Source: Candidatus Moranbacteria bacterium GW2011_GWC2_40_12 (GTDB lineage Bacteria; Patescibacteria; Paceibacteria; Moranbacterales; UBA11712). Taken from it: a stretch of 64,000 nucleotides of DNA. Below, piece after piece: positions 7,986 to 17,063 of the stretch. The DNA is taken from assembly GCA_000995965.1 (NCBI GenBank), contig LBYD01000001.1, positions 186,001 to 250,000 of the forward strand, written 5' to 3'. The translations under genes were made by a program, and so were the position numbers. Numbering within the stretch: the first letter of the stretch is position 1; the number at the start of each line of letters is the position of its first letter. Below the pieces are notes generated by a model. That model was not told the origin of the DNA. It saw only the letters and a program-made list of their open reading frames with translations, and ran no database searches.

Positions 7986-8885
7986 TTATTTTTTTGAAAT
8001 ATATTTCTGAACTTCCTCTATCACCCAGTCCGGGGTCGATGCTCCGGCGGTGATGGCCAATTTCCCTATATCATTAAACCAGCTTTTTTTCAACTGGTTG
8101 GCGTTTTCGATAAGATATGATCTTGGATTCAAGGATTTCGCGATTTCAAAAAGCCTTCTGGTATTGGCGCTGTCACGTCCGCCAATCACAGTCACCGCGT
8201 CGCACGTTTTGGCAAGCTTCCGAATTTCCTTTTGGCGGTTGTCGGTTGAATCACAGATTGTGTTGAAACAAGCAAAATTATTCACTCTCATTCGCTTCGC
8301 ATTCGCTCCAGATTCGCGAATTATTTTGTTTAATTCGCGAGCCAGATAATCCTTTACTTTCTTAAATTCGGCAACATTTTGAGTTGTTTGGGCAATTAGG
8401 CAATATTTTTTCAATTTATTCAGCATTATTTTTTTTGCCTCTTCAATGTTTTTGACAATCACCGCTTTATCGCGAGACCATTTCTTGATGCCTTTCACTT
8501 CTTTATGCTTCTTATCGCCGAATATTATCACCTGAAAGCCTTTTTCGGCGAAGTTTTGGGCCAATCTCTGGGCTTTCATGACTTTGGGACAAGTCGTGTC
8601 TATTATTCTCAAGCCATTCCGGTTTGCCTTTTCATAAAGATCCGGTCCGACTCCATGCGCAGTGAAAATTATCGCCCCATCCTTTATGTCTGACAGTCGC
8701 TTGATTTCCTTGATCCCTTTTTTTTTGAGTTCGGAGCAGACATCGTCATTATGAACCAGTTTTCCAAGCATATACAATTTTTCGCAATCAAAAGAATTCA
8801 TGCTCGCCAAATCATAGGCTCTTTTCACCCCAAAACAAAAACCGGAATGGCGGCCGACAGTTATTCTCAGCTTATTATTTTTCAT
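7986..8885 (-). CDS. ispH: 4-hydroxy-3-methylbut-2-enyl diphosphate reductase
   Basis: IspH is the last enzyme of the MEP isoprenoid pathway and reduces HMBPP to IPP and DMAPP with a [4Fe-4S] cluster. The three cluster cysteines are visible in GFCFGVKRA, DTTCPKV and NTICDST. Substrate-binding histidines lie in LVHNDDV and FTAHGVG, and TAGASTPDWVIEEV closes the chain. I take the ATG at 8885 (299 residues); a GTG at 8897 in the same frame is possible but lies within the upstream palindrome. No other MEP-pathway gene is in the window. Confidence 0.93.
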   Translation of the reverse strand: MKNNKLRITVGRHSGFCFGVKRAYDLASMNSFDCEKLYMLGKLVHNDDVCSELKKKGIKEIKRLSDIKDGAIIFTAHGVGPDLYEKANRNGLRIIDTTCPKVMKAQRLAQNFAEKGFQVIIFGDKKHKEVKGIKKWSRDKAVIVKNIEEAKKIMLNKLKKYCLIAQTTQNVAEFKKVKDYLARELNKIIRESGANAKRMRVNNFACFNTICDSTDNRQKEIRKLAKTCDAVTVIGGRDSANTRRLFEIAKSLNPRSYLIENANQLKKSWFNDIGKLAITAGASTPDWVIEEVQKYISKK

Positions 8886-8895
8886 AAATAATCTC

Positions 8896-8913
8896 ACTGC
8901 TATATATAGCAGT
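8896..8913. repeat. 18-bp perfect palindrome upstream of ispH
   Basis: ACTGCTATATATAGCAGT is a perfect palindrome between valS and ispH. Its centre can serve as a -10 box for ispH on the minus strand, so it may be an operator or part of a palindromic element. Confidence 0.55.
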
Positions 8914-8929
8914 AACTCATATCAAGCAA

Positions 8930-11350
8930 TTAGGCGATTTTCACCGAAAACTTTTTTGAATTGGCAAATTTCAGTATTTTAATATTTCCCACCGCCTTCA
9001 GATCGCTTTCCATTTCTTTTATTATTTTTTTTGTAGCGTTGTCGCAGGATATTTCCACTTTTTCAAGTTCCGTTTTCATTGAAAGTCCCCGTTCGGCTTT
9101 GTGTTTTCGCATCGCGGCGACGATTTCAATCAATATCTTTCCGTTTTTTATTTTCTCTTTATCGAATAATCTTTCATCAACTTCCGGCCAGCCGCAAAGG
9201 TGGATTGACTTTGCATCCTTAGCGCTTTTGAAAAATGTCTGATATATTTCTTCCGTCGCGAATGGGACAAACGGGGCCAGGAGCCGCAAGAGCGCAAACA
9301 ATACCGAATAGAGCGTGAATTGGGCAGATTCCCGGCCTTTCTTATTTTTCGGAATTTCTTCATAGAGCCGGTTTTTCACGATTTCGATATAATTGTCGGT
9401 GAGCTTCAGCCAGAAAAATTTTTCAATTGCCATTTTTGCCGAAGAATAATCGTATTTTTCGAAGCTTTTTGTAGCTGTTTCAATCAGAGCCTGAAGTTCC
9501 GCCAAAATCCACTTGTCCGTTGGATATATCTTTTTCGTGTCTAATTTTCTATAATCGTAAGATTTTGGCAAATTCATCATCACAAACCTTGTCGCGTTCC
9601 AGAGTTTCGTCAGAAATTTCTTCCCGGCCTGGATTTCCTCTTCGGAAAAATTGATGTTTTGTCCGAGAGTTCGTCCCGCCGCCCAAAAACGAAGCGCGTC
9701 GGCCCCGAATTTTTCAAAGATTGATTGCGGAGCGATCGTATTTCCGAGGCTTTTGGACATTTTGCGGCCTTGCGAGTCAAGCACATGTCCCGAAATCATC
9801 ACTTCGCTCCAGGGTATATTTTCGAAATGATATTGCGACCGGACAACAGTATAAAAAAGCCAGGTGGAAATGATATCATGCGCTTGGGGACGCAGATTCA
9901 TTGGAATCATTTTTTTGACCTCCGAATCTTTATAAAATAATTGCAACGCGAGCTCGGGAGAAATAGAACTCGTCGCCCAGGTATCCATCACGTCACGCTC
10001 GGGAATAAATTTCGAACCGCCGCATTTTTTGCATTCTTCTTTGGGTTTCGCGGAAAGCGGATCAATCGGCAAATCTTTTTCATCCGCCAGCAACACGGCG
10101 CCGCATTTCGCGCAGTACCAGACCGGAAAAGGAATCCCAAAGAAGCGCTGGCGTGAAATACACCAGTCCCAGTTGAGACCTCTTATCCAGTTTTCAAAAC
10201 GCGTCCGCATAAACTCGGGATGCCATTTGATTTCTTCGCCCAGTTCGATAATTTTTTTCTTCTGGTCCAAAATCTTGACATACCACTGCTCAGAATTGAG
10301 AATTTCCACTTCCGTTTTGCAGCGCTCGTGGATATTTAGCGAGTGAGTTATTTTTTTCTGCTCAAGCAGAAGCTTTTTTCTCTTGAGATCTTCGATGATT
10401 CTTGTCCGGGCGTCTTTCGCGAGAAGACCCGCGAACTTTTTGGCTTTTTCAGTCATCATCCCGGCTTTGTCGAGCGACACCGCGAGCGGCAGCTTATATT
10501 CCTTAAACCATTCAACGTCCGTTTTATCCCCGAAGGTGCAGCACATCACTGCCCCGCTCCCTTTTTTCATGTCCACTTTTTTGTCGGCCATGATTTCAAC
10601 GCGGTTTCCGAAAATTGGAACTTGGGCTTTCTTTCCGACAATATTTTTATACCTTTTGTCATCGGGATGGACAAAAACAGCCACGCAACTGGAAAGAAGT
10701 TCGGGACGAGTAGTGGAAATAGTAAGATTTTTTTTGTTAGGCAATTTGAAAACAATATCATTGAAAAATGTTTCAGCTTCTTTGTCCTCAAGCTCGGCTT
10801 GGGCAATGGCAGTCTGGCAGTGCGGACACCAGACAACGGGAGCCTCTTGGCGGTACACTTTTTGCTTTCTATATAAATCAATGAAAAATTTCTGGCTGAT
10901 GCGCCGGCAATTGTCGTCGATCGTCGAATATATTTTTGAAAAATCGCAGGACATCCCGATTTTTTTCCAGTCCTCGATGAAATCGGGAGTGATTTCTTTG
11001 AGAGTGATATTGCAAAGATCGATAAAATCCTGCCGCTTCATTCTGCTCGCCCGGACTTTTTTGAGTTTTTCGACAAGCCTTTCCGTTGGAAGCCCGTTGT
11101 CATCGGTTCCAAAAGGAAAAAGGACATTTTTTCCGCGCATTTTTTGATATCTCGCAATGAAATCTTCATGGGTATAGGAATAGGCGTGCCCAATGTGCAT
11201 TTTTCCGCTCACCGTCGGCGGCGGAGTGTCAATTGAAAAAATTTCCCCATCTTTTTTGGGGTTGAATTTGTAGACGTTATTTTTCTCCCAAAACTTCAGC
11301 CACTTCGGCTCCGTTTCGGAAGGATCGTAATGTTTGGATATTTCTTTCAT
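8930..11350 (-). CDS. valS: Valyl-tRNA synthetase
   Basis: An 806-residue class I synthetase. PPPTVSGKMHIGHA carries the HIGH motif near 44-57, KMSKSLGN the KMSKS motif, and the editing (CP1) domain lies between, including STTRPELLSS. Zinc-binding CxxC pairs are seen in WCPHC and in CAKCG/CKKCGG. DVMDTWATSSISP and IRGLNWDWCISRQR are typical of ValRS rather than IleRS or LeuRS. It is shorter than E. coli ValRS (951) and has no long C-terminal coiled coil. There is no Shine-Dalgarno; a palindrome containing a candidate -10 box (AGTATA at 11367-11372 on the plus strand) lies 16 bases upstream. Confidence 0.96.
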   Translation of the reverse strand: MKEISKHYDPSETEPKWLKFWEKNNVYKFNPKKDGEIFSIDTPPPTVSGKMHIGHAYSYTHEDFIARYQKMRGKNVLFPFGTDDNGLPTERLVEKLKKVRASRMKRQDFIDLCNITLKEITPDFIEDWKKIGMSCDFSKIYSTIDDNCRRISQKFFIDLYRKQKVYRQEAPVVWCPHCQTAIAQAELEDKEAETFFNDIVFKLPNKKNLTISTTRPELLSSCVAVFVHPDDKRYKNIVGKKAQVPIFGNRVEIMADKKVDMKKGSGAVMCCTFGDKTDVEWFKEYKLPLAVSLDKAGMMTEKAKKFAGLLAKDARTRIIEDLKRKKLLLEQKKITHSLNIHERCKTEVEILNSEQWYVKILDQKKKIIELGEEIKWHPEFMRTRFENWIRGLNWDWCISRQRFFGIPFPVWYCAKCGAVLLADEKDLPIDPLSAKPKEECKKCGGSKFIPERDVMDTWATSSISPELALQLFYKDSEVKKMIPMNLRPQAHDIISTWLFYTVVRSQYHFENIPWSEVMISGHVLDSQGRKMSKSLGNTIAPQSIFEKFGADALRFWAAGRTLGQNINFSEEEIQAGKKFLTKLWNATRFVMMNLPKSYDYRKLDTKKIYPTDKWILAELQALIETATKSFEKYDYSSAKMAIEKFFWLKLTDNYIEIVKNRLYEEIPKNKKGRESAQFTLYSVLFALLRLLAPFVPFATEEIYQTFFKSAKDAKSIHLCGWPEVDERLFDKEKIKNGKILIEIVAAMRKHKAERGLSMKTELEKVEISCDNATKKIIKEMESDLKAVGNIKILKFANSKKFSVKIA

Positions 11351-11363
11351 CGAAAAACATCAG

Positions 11364-11377
11364 TACAGTATACTGTA
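11364..11377. repeat. 14-bp perfect palindrome over the valS promoter
   Basis: TACAGTATACTGTA is perfect and lies within the longer, looser dyad CAGTACAGTATACTGTAATACTG. It contains TATACT on the minus strand, a good -10 box for valS. Confidence 0.5.
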
Positions 11378-11391
11378 ATACTGCACTAAAA

Positions 11392-13413
11392 CTATTTCCT
11401 TACTCGCACTTTCAAATCTTTTTCAAGAGCGAAGATTATTTTTTTCATCACGGCGTCGATTTCTTCGGAGGTCAATGTTTTTGCGTTGGATCCGATTTTG
11501 AGGCGCAGAGCCAGGCTTTTCTCGCCTTCTTTTTCAAAAATATCAAAAAGTCCGACATCTTTCACGAGATTCCCACCGTTTTTTTGAATATTTGAAACTA
11601 TATCAGCATATTTTGTGTTTTTTCCTATAAACATGGATAGATCACGTTCCACAACTGGAAATTTGCTAATTAGATGGTATTGTTTTTCGGGTAATTTCAT
11701 TTCCAACAGAATAGAAATTTTGATACCGAAAACCGCCACTCGTTTTTTAATGCCATAATTCTCAAGAATTCGAGGATTAATCTCACCAACTTTTCCAAAT
11801 TCCTGATTATCAATCAGCAATTTGGCTGTTCGGTTTTGGTGCCAGAATTTTATTTCGGAATTCGTCAGAGCCTCAAACTTCACATTTTGATATCCAAGAT
11901 TAAGGAGCAGCGCCTCAATTTTTCCTTTCAGCTCAAAGAACGGAGTTTCTTTTGTTAAACTGTCGACTAGCGCTCCCGCCAGATGGTCGTATTCCGCAAA
12001 ATTCCCTTTGTTGTTCCGGAATTTTTTCCCAATTTCGAAAATTTGAACTTTGGGAAAATTCTTCAGATTTAGATTAATATTTTTTAGCAGATTAGTTACC
12101 AGATTTCTCCGCAAATACTGTTGGTCCAAGCTTAACGCATTAGAAACTTCAATGTGATCTTCGATTTTCAGATTGCATTTGGCGATGTCGTCCGCGCCGT
12201 AGAAAGAATAATTCATCACTTCCGAAAATCCAAGGCCAATGAGAATATCGCGCAATTTATTTTCAAAATCTCTTTTCACGTTTTGGGGAGGCGTTTTCAC
12301 TTCTACCATCGGCGATTGTTCTTTGATATTTTCATATCCGTAGACGCGGCCGATTTCTTCGACGAGATCTTCCTGCGACTTGAGGTCAATTCGACGGGTC
12401 GGGATTTCAACATCCCACTTGGAAACTAAGTTTCCAAGTGGTTTTATTCCTAAATTAATTAGAATATTTTTTATTTTTGAAATCGGAATATTTTCTCCGA
12501 GCAGGCTATTTGCATAATTTATATCCAGTTTTATCCGCCACGGCTTCACTTTTTTTGGATAAGTATCCGCAAAAGCGGTCACCTCAACGCTTTTGCCGCA
12601 GAATTCTTTCAGGAGTTCGATTGCCCGGTTCATTCCCGTTTCGGCCAGATTCGGATCAATCTCGCGCTCAAAGCGGTGAGACGATTCTGTAATGATATTA
12701 TGTGCTGCCCGCGCCTTACGAATGCTGGTCGAATTGAAATTGGCCGATTCGAGGATGATTGACGTAGTTTTGCTGGTTATCGACGAATCAAACCCGCCCA
12801 TAACTCCGGCCAGCGCCAGCGCTTTCTCGGAATCGGCAATGACAAGATTATTTTCTTTGAGCTCATATATTTTTTCATCCAGTAATTTTATTTTTTCGCC
12901 CTTTTTAGCTTTGCGGACAATAATATTGCCGGTGGTTTTCGATTCATCAAACGCATGAAGCGGCTGACCAGTTTCAAGCATGACATAGTTTGTGATATCA
13001 ACAATGTTGTTGATCGGTTTGACGCCACAAGCTAATAATCTATTCTGCATCCATTTTGGCGACGCACCGACCCTAATATTCTCCAAAACCGCACCGCTAT
13101 ATCTGGGGCAAATTTTTGTGTCTCTGATTTCAACTTTTATTTTACCAACATTTAATCTTGGTGGGACGCTACCAACATTCAATGTTGGTGGGAATTTTCG
13201 GCCTTCGCAAGCGCATATTTCCCTCGCCATTCCGATGTGCGACAGCGCGTCATGTCCGCGGTTGGGCAGAATGGAAAATTCCATTTGCGTTTCTTTCCCT
13301 TCAGTCTTCATATCTTCAAACTCAAACGCGCGCATGGTCAAAAGATCAGCCAATTCCCTAGGCGATTTCTTTGTTCCGGATAATTTTTTGAGCCAGTTAT
13401 AACTATATTTCAT
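11392..13413 (-). CDS. pheT: Phenylalanyl-tRNA synthetase beta subunit, compact form
   Basis: A 673-residue beta subunit; typical bacterial PheT is about 790-800. The N-terminal tRNA-binding OB domain is missing: the chain passes from YNWLKKLSGTKKSPRELADLLTMRAFEFE directly to LPNRGHDALSHIGMAREI. The B3/B4 core (NNIVDITNYVMLETGQPLHAFD), B5, the catalytic-like domain and the C-terminal anticodon-binding fold (PVVERDLSMFIG) remain. Two inserts look foreign: PPTLNVGSVPPRLNVG at 75-90 and PLGNLVSKW near 325-333, each encoded by DNA palindromes. It lies 49 bases downstream of pheS in the same direction. Confidence 0.95.
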   Translation of the reverse strand: MKYSYNWLKKLSGTKKSPRELADLLTMRAFEFEDMKTEGKETQMEFSILPNRGHDALSHIGMAREICACEGRKFPPTLNVGSVPPRLNVGKIKVEIRDTKICPRYSGAVLENIRVGASPKWMQNRLLACGVKPINNIVDITNYVMLETGQPLHAFDESKTTGNIIVRKAKKGEKIKLLDEKIYELKENNLVIADSEKALALAGVMGGFDSSITSKTTSIILESANFNSTSIRKARAAHNIITESSHRFEREIDPNLAETGMNRAIELLKEFCGKSVEVTAFADTYPKKVKPWRIKLDINYANSLLGENIPISKIKNILINLGIKPLGNLVSKWDVEIPTRRIDLKSQEDLVEEIGRVYGYENIKEQSPMVEVKTPPQNVKRDFENKLRDILIGLGFSEVMNYSFYGADDIAKCNLKIEDHIEVSNALSLDQQYLRRNLVTNLLKNINLNLKNFPKVQIFEIGKKFRNNKGNFAEYDHLAGALVDSLTKETPFFELKGKIEALLLNLGYQNVKFEALTNSEIKFWHQNRTAKLLIDNQEFGKVGEINPRILENYGIKKRVAVFGIKISILLEMKLPEKQYHLISKFPVVERDLSMFIGKNTKYADIVSNIQKNGGNLVKDVGLFDIFEKEGEKSLALRLKIGSNAKTLTSEEIDAVMKKIIFALEKDLKVRVRK
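12415..12441. repeat. Perfect palindrome inside pheT
   Basis: CCACTTGGAAAC-TAA-GTTTCCAAGTGG: 12-bp arms with a 3-base loop, read in frame as part of PLGNLVSKW. See the finding on in-frame palindromic inserts. Confidence 0.8.
13150..13192. repeat. Palindromic tandem insert inside pheT
   Basis: ACCAACATTCAATGTTGGT is palindromic (arms ACCAACATT and AATGTTGGT) and is preceded by a degenerate copy, ACCAACATTTAATCTTGGT, on the left. Together they encode the tandem PPTLNVG/PPRLNVG. A related palindrome with ccg as loop occurs at 47773-47795. Confidence 0.7.
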
Positions 13414-13438
13414 AATATCAAAAGTCTGATTTTTTTAT

Positions 13439-13461
13439 TTTTTAAGGTCGAACCTTAAAAA
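13439..13461. repeat. Palindrome between pheS and pheT
   Basis: TTTTTAAGGT and ACCTTAAAAA are 10-bp arms around CGA. It could act as a weak terminator or processing hairpin in the pheS-pheT transcript, or belong to the palindromic elements described in the findings. Confidence 0.5.
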
Positions 13462-14484
13462 TTAAAATTGTTTTATGAACCTTAAATCCCCGCTTTCAAA
13501 CCAGCGAATGTCGTCGATCTTATATTTCATCATCGCGAGGCGTTCAATTCCAAATCCCCAGGCAAAACCCTGATATTTGTTGCGAGGATAGCCAGCGGAC
13601 ACAAAAACATTTTGGTTCACCATTCCCGCGCCGCCGATCTCGAGCCATCCCGCATTTTTGCACGAAGGACATTTTTTTCCGCCGCAAACCGTGCAGCTGA
13701 TGTCAAACTCAAAACTGGGTTCTGTGAACGGAAAAAAGCTTGGCCGCAATCGAATGTCGATATTTTTTCCAAAAAAAGCGCTGAAAAACTGTTTTGCAAT
13801 GTGTTTGAAATTTCCGACATTTATATCATTCCCCACAACCAGAGCCTCAAATTGGTGCAAAGTATGCTCGTGGGCCGCGTCTGTGGCTTCGTTTCGATAA
13901 ACCCGGCCAGGAACGATAATCCGAAAGGGCGGTTTTCTTTTTTCCATATATCTGACTTGAACCGGAGAAGTGTGCGTCCGAAGGACCATTTTTTCTTTTG
14001 GAGACTTCACCCAAAAAGTATCCTGCATATCCCGCGCTGGATGGTCAAACGGAAAATTGAGGGAAGTGAAATTGTACCAGTCCGTTTCAAGTTCCGGGCC
14101 CTCGACGATTTCGAAGCCCATCGAAGAAAAAATTTTCTCAATTTCCCGATAGACTGAAGTGATGGGATGCAATCTGCCAATCTCAACTTTTTTTCCCGGC
14201 AATGTGACATCCAGCTTTTCTTTTTCCCAGTCAATTTGCTCGCTCAACTCTTTTTTCCTTTTTTCAAAGGCATTTTCAATCTCCTGCCGCAGATTGTTTG
14301 CTAGCGGCCCGATCAGCTTTCTTTGTTCGGATGAAATATTTTTGAGATTTTTGAGTATTTTTGTGAGTATGCCGTTCCGGCCGACGTATTTCACTTTGAC
14401 AGCGTAAAGAGCTCTTTCATCAGAAAGTTTTGATATTTCCTCAAAAAAAGAATTCCCAATATCCTTGATTTCTTTTTCCGGCAT
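13462..14484 (-). CDS. pheS: Phenylalanyl-tRNA synthetase alpha subunit
   Basis: A 340-residue catalytic subunit of normal length. The N-terminal coiled coil (about 1-95) is followed by the class II core: HPITSVYREIEKIFSSMGFEIVEGPE, motif 2 GRVYRNEATDAAHEHTLHQFEALVV, the phenylalanine-binding FFPFTEPSFEFDI, and motif 3 GFAWGFGIERLAMMKY. A CTVCGGKKCPSCKNAGW segment with four cysteines suggests a bound zinc, a variation seen in some PheS proteins. It is transcribed ahead of pheT. Confidence 0.96.
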   Translation of the reverse strand: MPEKEIKDIGNSFFEEISKLSDERALYAVKVKYVGRNGILTKILKNLKNISSEQRKLIGPLANNLRQEIENAFEKRKKELSEQIDWEKEKLDVTLPGKKVEIGRLHPITSVYREIEKIFSSMGFEIVEGPELETDWYNFTSLNFPFDHPARDMQDTFWVKSPKEKMVLRTHTSPVQVRYMEKRKPPFRIIVPGRVYRNEATDAAHEHTLHQFEALVVGNDINVGNFKHIAKQFFSAFFGKNIDIRLRPSFFPFTEPSFEFDISCTVCGGKKCPSCKNAGWLEIGGAGMVNQNVFVSAGYPRNKYQGFAWGFGIERLAMMKYKIDDIRWFESGDLRFIKQF

Positions 14485-14527
14485 ATTTTCTAGACTAAAA
14501 CAAATAGGACGAAAAGTCCAGCCAAAT

Positions 14528-16987
14528 TCATGAATCGATATCCGCCGGTCCGAAGGTGAATTCAGTGGCTTCTTTTATGTCACCGGCGATTATTTTCTTC
14601 ACAACTTTATCTCCGATTTTATCTTCCACATAGCGGTTTATCGCGCGGGCTCCGAATAACGGATTATTTCCCTCTGAAACAATTTTTTCAACTATAGCAG
14701 GATCAAATATGATGCGAATATTTTTTTCTTTTTCTAGCCGCAGGGCGTATTTATTCAGTATAAGAGACGTAACTTTGGCCAAATCCGCGAGAGTTAGTGA
14801 ACGGAAAAATATGACTCCCTCAAATCGATTCAGAAGTTCCGGCCGAAATATTCCTTCTTTCATGACGAAATTGATGACTTTTTTTTGAATTTCATCGGCA
14901 CTTATTTTTGACTCTACCGCTTCAGTGATAATTTCCGATCCCGCGTTTGAAGTCGCGATAATTATCTGGTTTTTGAAATTTATTTTTTTTCCGAAAGCGT
15001 CAGTTAGCCAACCTTCATCAAGAATCTGAAGGAAAAGATTCAAGATATCGGGATGAGATTTTTCGATTTCGTCCAGCAAGAGAAGCGCGTATGGATTTTC
15101 TTTCACCTTATTTTCCAAAATTCCCGGTTTTCCGGTTGCTGCATCGCCAATCAGACGATCAATTGAATCAATTTTTTGGTATTCACTCATATCCATCCGG
15201 ATCATCCTATTTTCATCACCGAAGTAGGCCTCCGCCAGCGCTTTGGCTGTTTCGGTTTTTCCCACGCCTGTCGGACCCAGGAATAAAAAACTTCCCATTG
15301 GTTTGCTCTCACTGGTCATTCCAATTCTGGCTCTGCGAACGGTTTCCGCAATTTGCTTGACAGCCAGATCCTGACCGACAATGCGACCGTGCAAAATCTC
15401 CTCCAAGTTGAGCAATTTTTCTTTTTCGCTTTTGCCAATGTCTCCGATCGAGACATGAACTCTTCGCGAAACCACTTCATCGACAACTTCCGGCATTATA
15501 ATTTCTCCTTTGCGACGATCGCGCCAATAGAGCAAAACCTCTTCCATAAGGTCAACTGCTTTTTCTGGAAAAGGGGCATCGACAAGATACCGATCGGACA
15601 GCTTGATGATTTCTCTGAGAGCCTGATAGGAAAATATAATCCGGTCTTTTTCAAGATCCCTGAGCTTGTCAAGCAGGACTTCCATAGTCATATCCTTGCC
15701 TGGCTCGGCGATCTGAATTTTTTCAAAATATTTGGTTACACCCTCATTTTTTTCAACGTCCATGTGATATTTGTCGGGAGTCGTTATGCCAACAACTTGA
15801 AAAGTCGGATAATTCAAAAATTCAAGCAGAACGCCCGATATATCTTCACTTGCTTCGTGCGGCGATGATTTCAAATGGCGGTCGATATCGTCAATTACCA
15901 AAATTATGTTTCCAGCATAGGCCGCCTCGAAGAACATTTTCCGCAAAATCGAAATATTTTGCCCCCCAGCCAATATTTCTCCCAATTTCACTTCAAGAAT
16001 CCTTTTATTCAAAAGGGAATCTGAGACGGTATTTTCCCGGACTCTCTTTGCTAGTTCATGGATCAAAGCGTGTCTTCCGATGCCGACTTCGCCCACAATG
16101 AACACATTGTTTTGCTTTGGTCGCGAAAGTATCAATTCCAGCATATGAAGATTTTCATCCCGCCCAATCAGTTTTTCATTTCTGTATTCGCTTGAATCGC
16201 TCTCAGAAAGGTCAGTCGAATATTTGTCCAAATTGACAGTATAGGCGTATGTCCAGCTTTTTCCAATCGGCATTTTAGAGTAAAGATTTCTCTTTAGCCA
16301 GAATTTTTTCTTGTTTTCTTTTTCAATCTGATATAAAAGCTCATGGCCAATGATGCTCTGAAAATCATCCTTTGTGATCGAACGGTTCTCCAAAAATCTT
16401 CCAAGAAGATCAGGCTTGTCTAGCGCTTCCGCTGTCGATTGGCCAGGCGGGCCGCCGATTCTCATCCAAACACGTCCGAACCATTCCTGAGCGGCAAGAT
16501 CATTGATACCCATCGAGGAATAATCAAATTTATTTTCCCGATACAGCCGATATGAAAAAGAGAGAATCCAAACAGTTGAAAGAAGAAGAAACACGTCGGA
16601 CAATCCCCAAATGAGAGATTTGGCAAACGCCTGCGGCATCAGTATCAATGTCAAAGCCAAAAAAAGCGGAAGGAAAAGCCACTCAATCAAAAATATTATT
16701 CCAAACGCTAACGCCGCTAATTCGACAAAAATCCCGACTGTGATAAGGCCGCTCCTGACTATGGCCCCGATAAGTCGCGTCAGGCAATTTATGACAAAAT
16801 TTTGCGCCCAGATCGCCGGATGGATTCCGACCTGCACCATACGCGAAACATCCCTTTTCCAGGGAGAAAAAAGTGTCCTGAGATGCCAGCCAATTGCGAA
16901 GTGTCTTGGCAGAAAAACCAAAAAATCTTTCCAGACGGAAATATATTTAGATAAGCCGATGCTGTAGTGCCAAAAAGGATATCCCAT
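14528..16987 (-). CDS. Membrane-anchored Clp/HSP100-type AAA+ ATPase
   Basis: An 819-residue protein with two AAA+ modules behind an N-terminal membrane region (hydrophobic segments at about 68-118 and 127-148) instead of the usual Clp-N domain. The first module has GEVGIGRH at 299-306, where the Walker A lysine is replaced by Arg, with Walker B ILVIDDIDR. The second has an intact GPTGVGKT at 571-578 and LLLLDEIEK, a sensor-1 region IIIATSNAG and a C-terminal D2-small domain (NPLFGARAINRYVEDKIGDKVV). ClpB/ClpC-type unfoldases normally use both sites. No clpP lies nearby. Its role may be handling proteins at the membrane; that is inference. An extended -10 box lies about 35 bases upstream. Confidence 0.85.
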   Translation of the reverse strand: MGYPFWHYSIGLSKYISVWKDFLVFLPRHFAIGWHLRTLFSPWKRDVSRMVQVGIHPAIWAQNFVINCLTRLIGAIVRSGLITVGIFVELAALAFGIIFLIEWLFLPLFLALTLILMPQAFAKSLIWGLSDVFLLLSTVWILSFSYRLYRENKFDYSSMGINDLAAQEWFGRVWMRIGGPPGQSTAEALDKPDLLGRFLENRSITKDDFQSIIGHELLYQIEKENKKKFWLKRNLYSKMPIGKSWTYAYTVNLDKYSTDLSESDSSEYRNEKLIGRDENLHMLELILSRPKQNNVFIVGEVGIGRHALIHELAKRVRENTVSDSLLNKRILEVKLGEILAGGQNISILRKMFFEAAYAGNIILVIDDIDRHLKSSPHEASEDISGVLLEFLNYPTFQVVGITTPDKYHMDVEKNEGVTKYFEKIQIAEPGKDMTMEVLLDKLRDLEKDRIIFSYQALREIIKLSDRYLVDAPFPEKAVDLMEEVLLYWRDRRKGEIIMPEVVDEVVSRRVHVSIGDIGKSEKEKLLNLEEILHGRIVGQDLAVKQIAETVRRARIGMTSESKPMGSFLFLGPTGVGKTETAKALAEAYFGDENRMIRMDMSEYQKIDSIDRLIGDAATGKPGILENKVKENPYALLLLDEIEKSHPDILNLFLQILDEGWLTDAFGKKINFKNQIIIATSNAGSEIITEAVESKISADEIQKKVINFVMKEGIFRPELLNRFEGVIFFRSLTLADLAKVTSLILNKYALRLEKEKNIRIIFDPAIVEKIVSEGNNPLFGARAINRYVEDKIGDKVVKKIIAGDIKEATEFTFGPADIDS

Positions 16988-17021
16988 TTCTTTATGATTT
17001 TTTCGAGTCTTTGGTGTTTCT

Positions 17022-17027
17022 ATTATA
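17022..17027 (-). promoter_or_regulatory. Extended -10 element upstream of the Clp-type gene
   Basis: Minus strand TTGTGATATAAT, with TG one base before TATAAT. The same string occurs upstream of the RlpA-like gene at 42678-42686. No good -35 is visible. Confidence 0.5.
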
Positions 17028-17063
17028 TCACAAATGGAATATTTTTTGCAGTTCGTGGCACGT

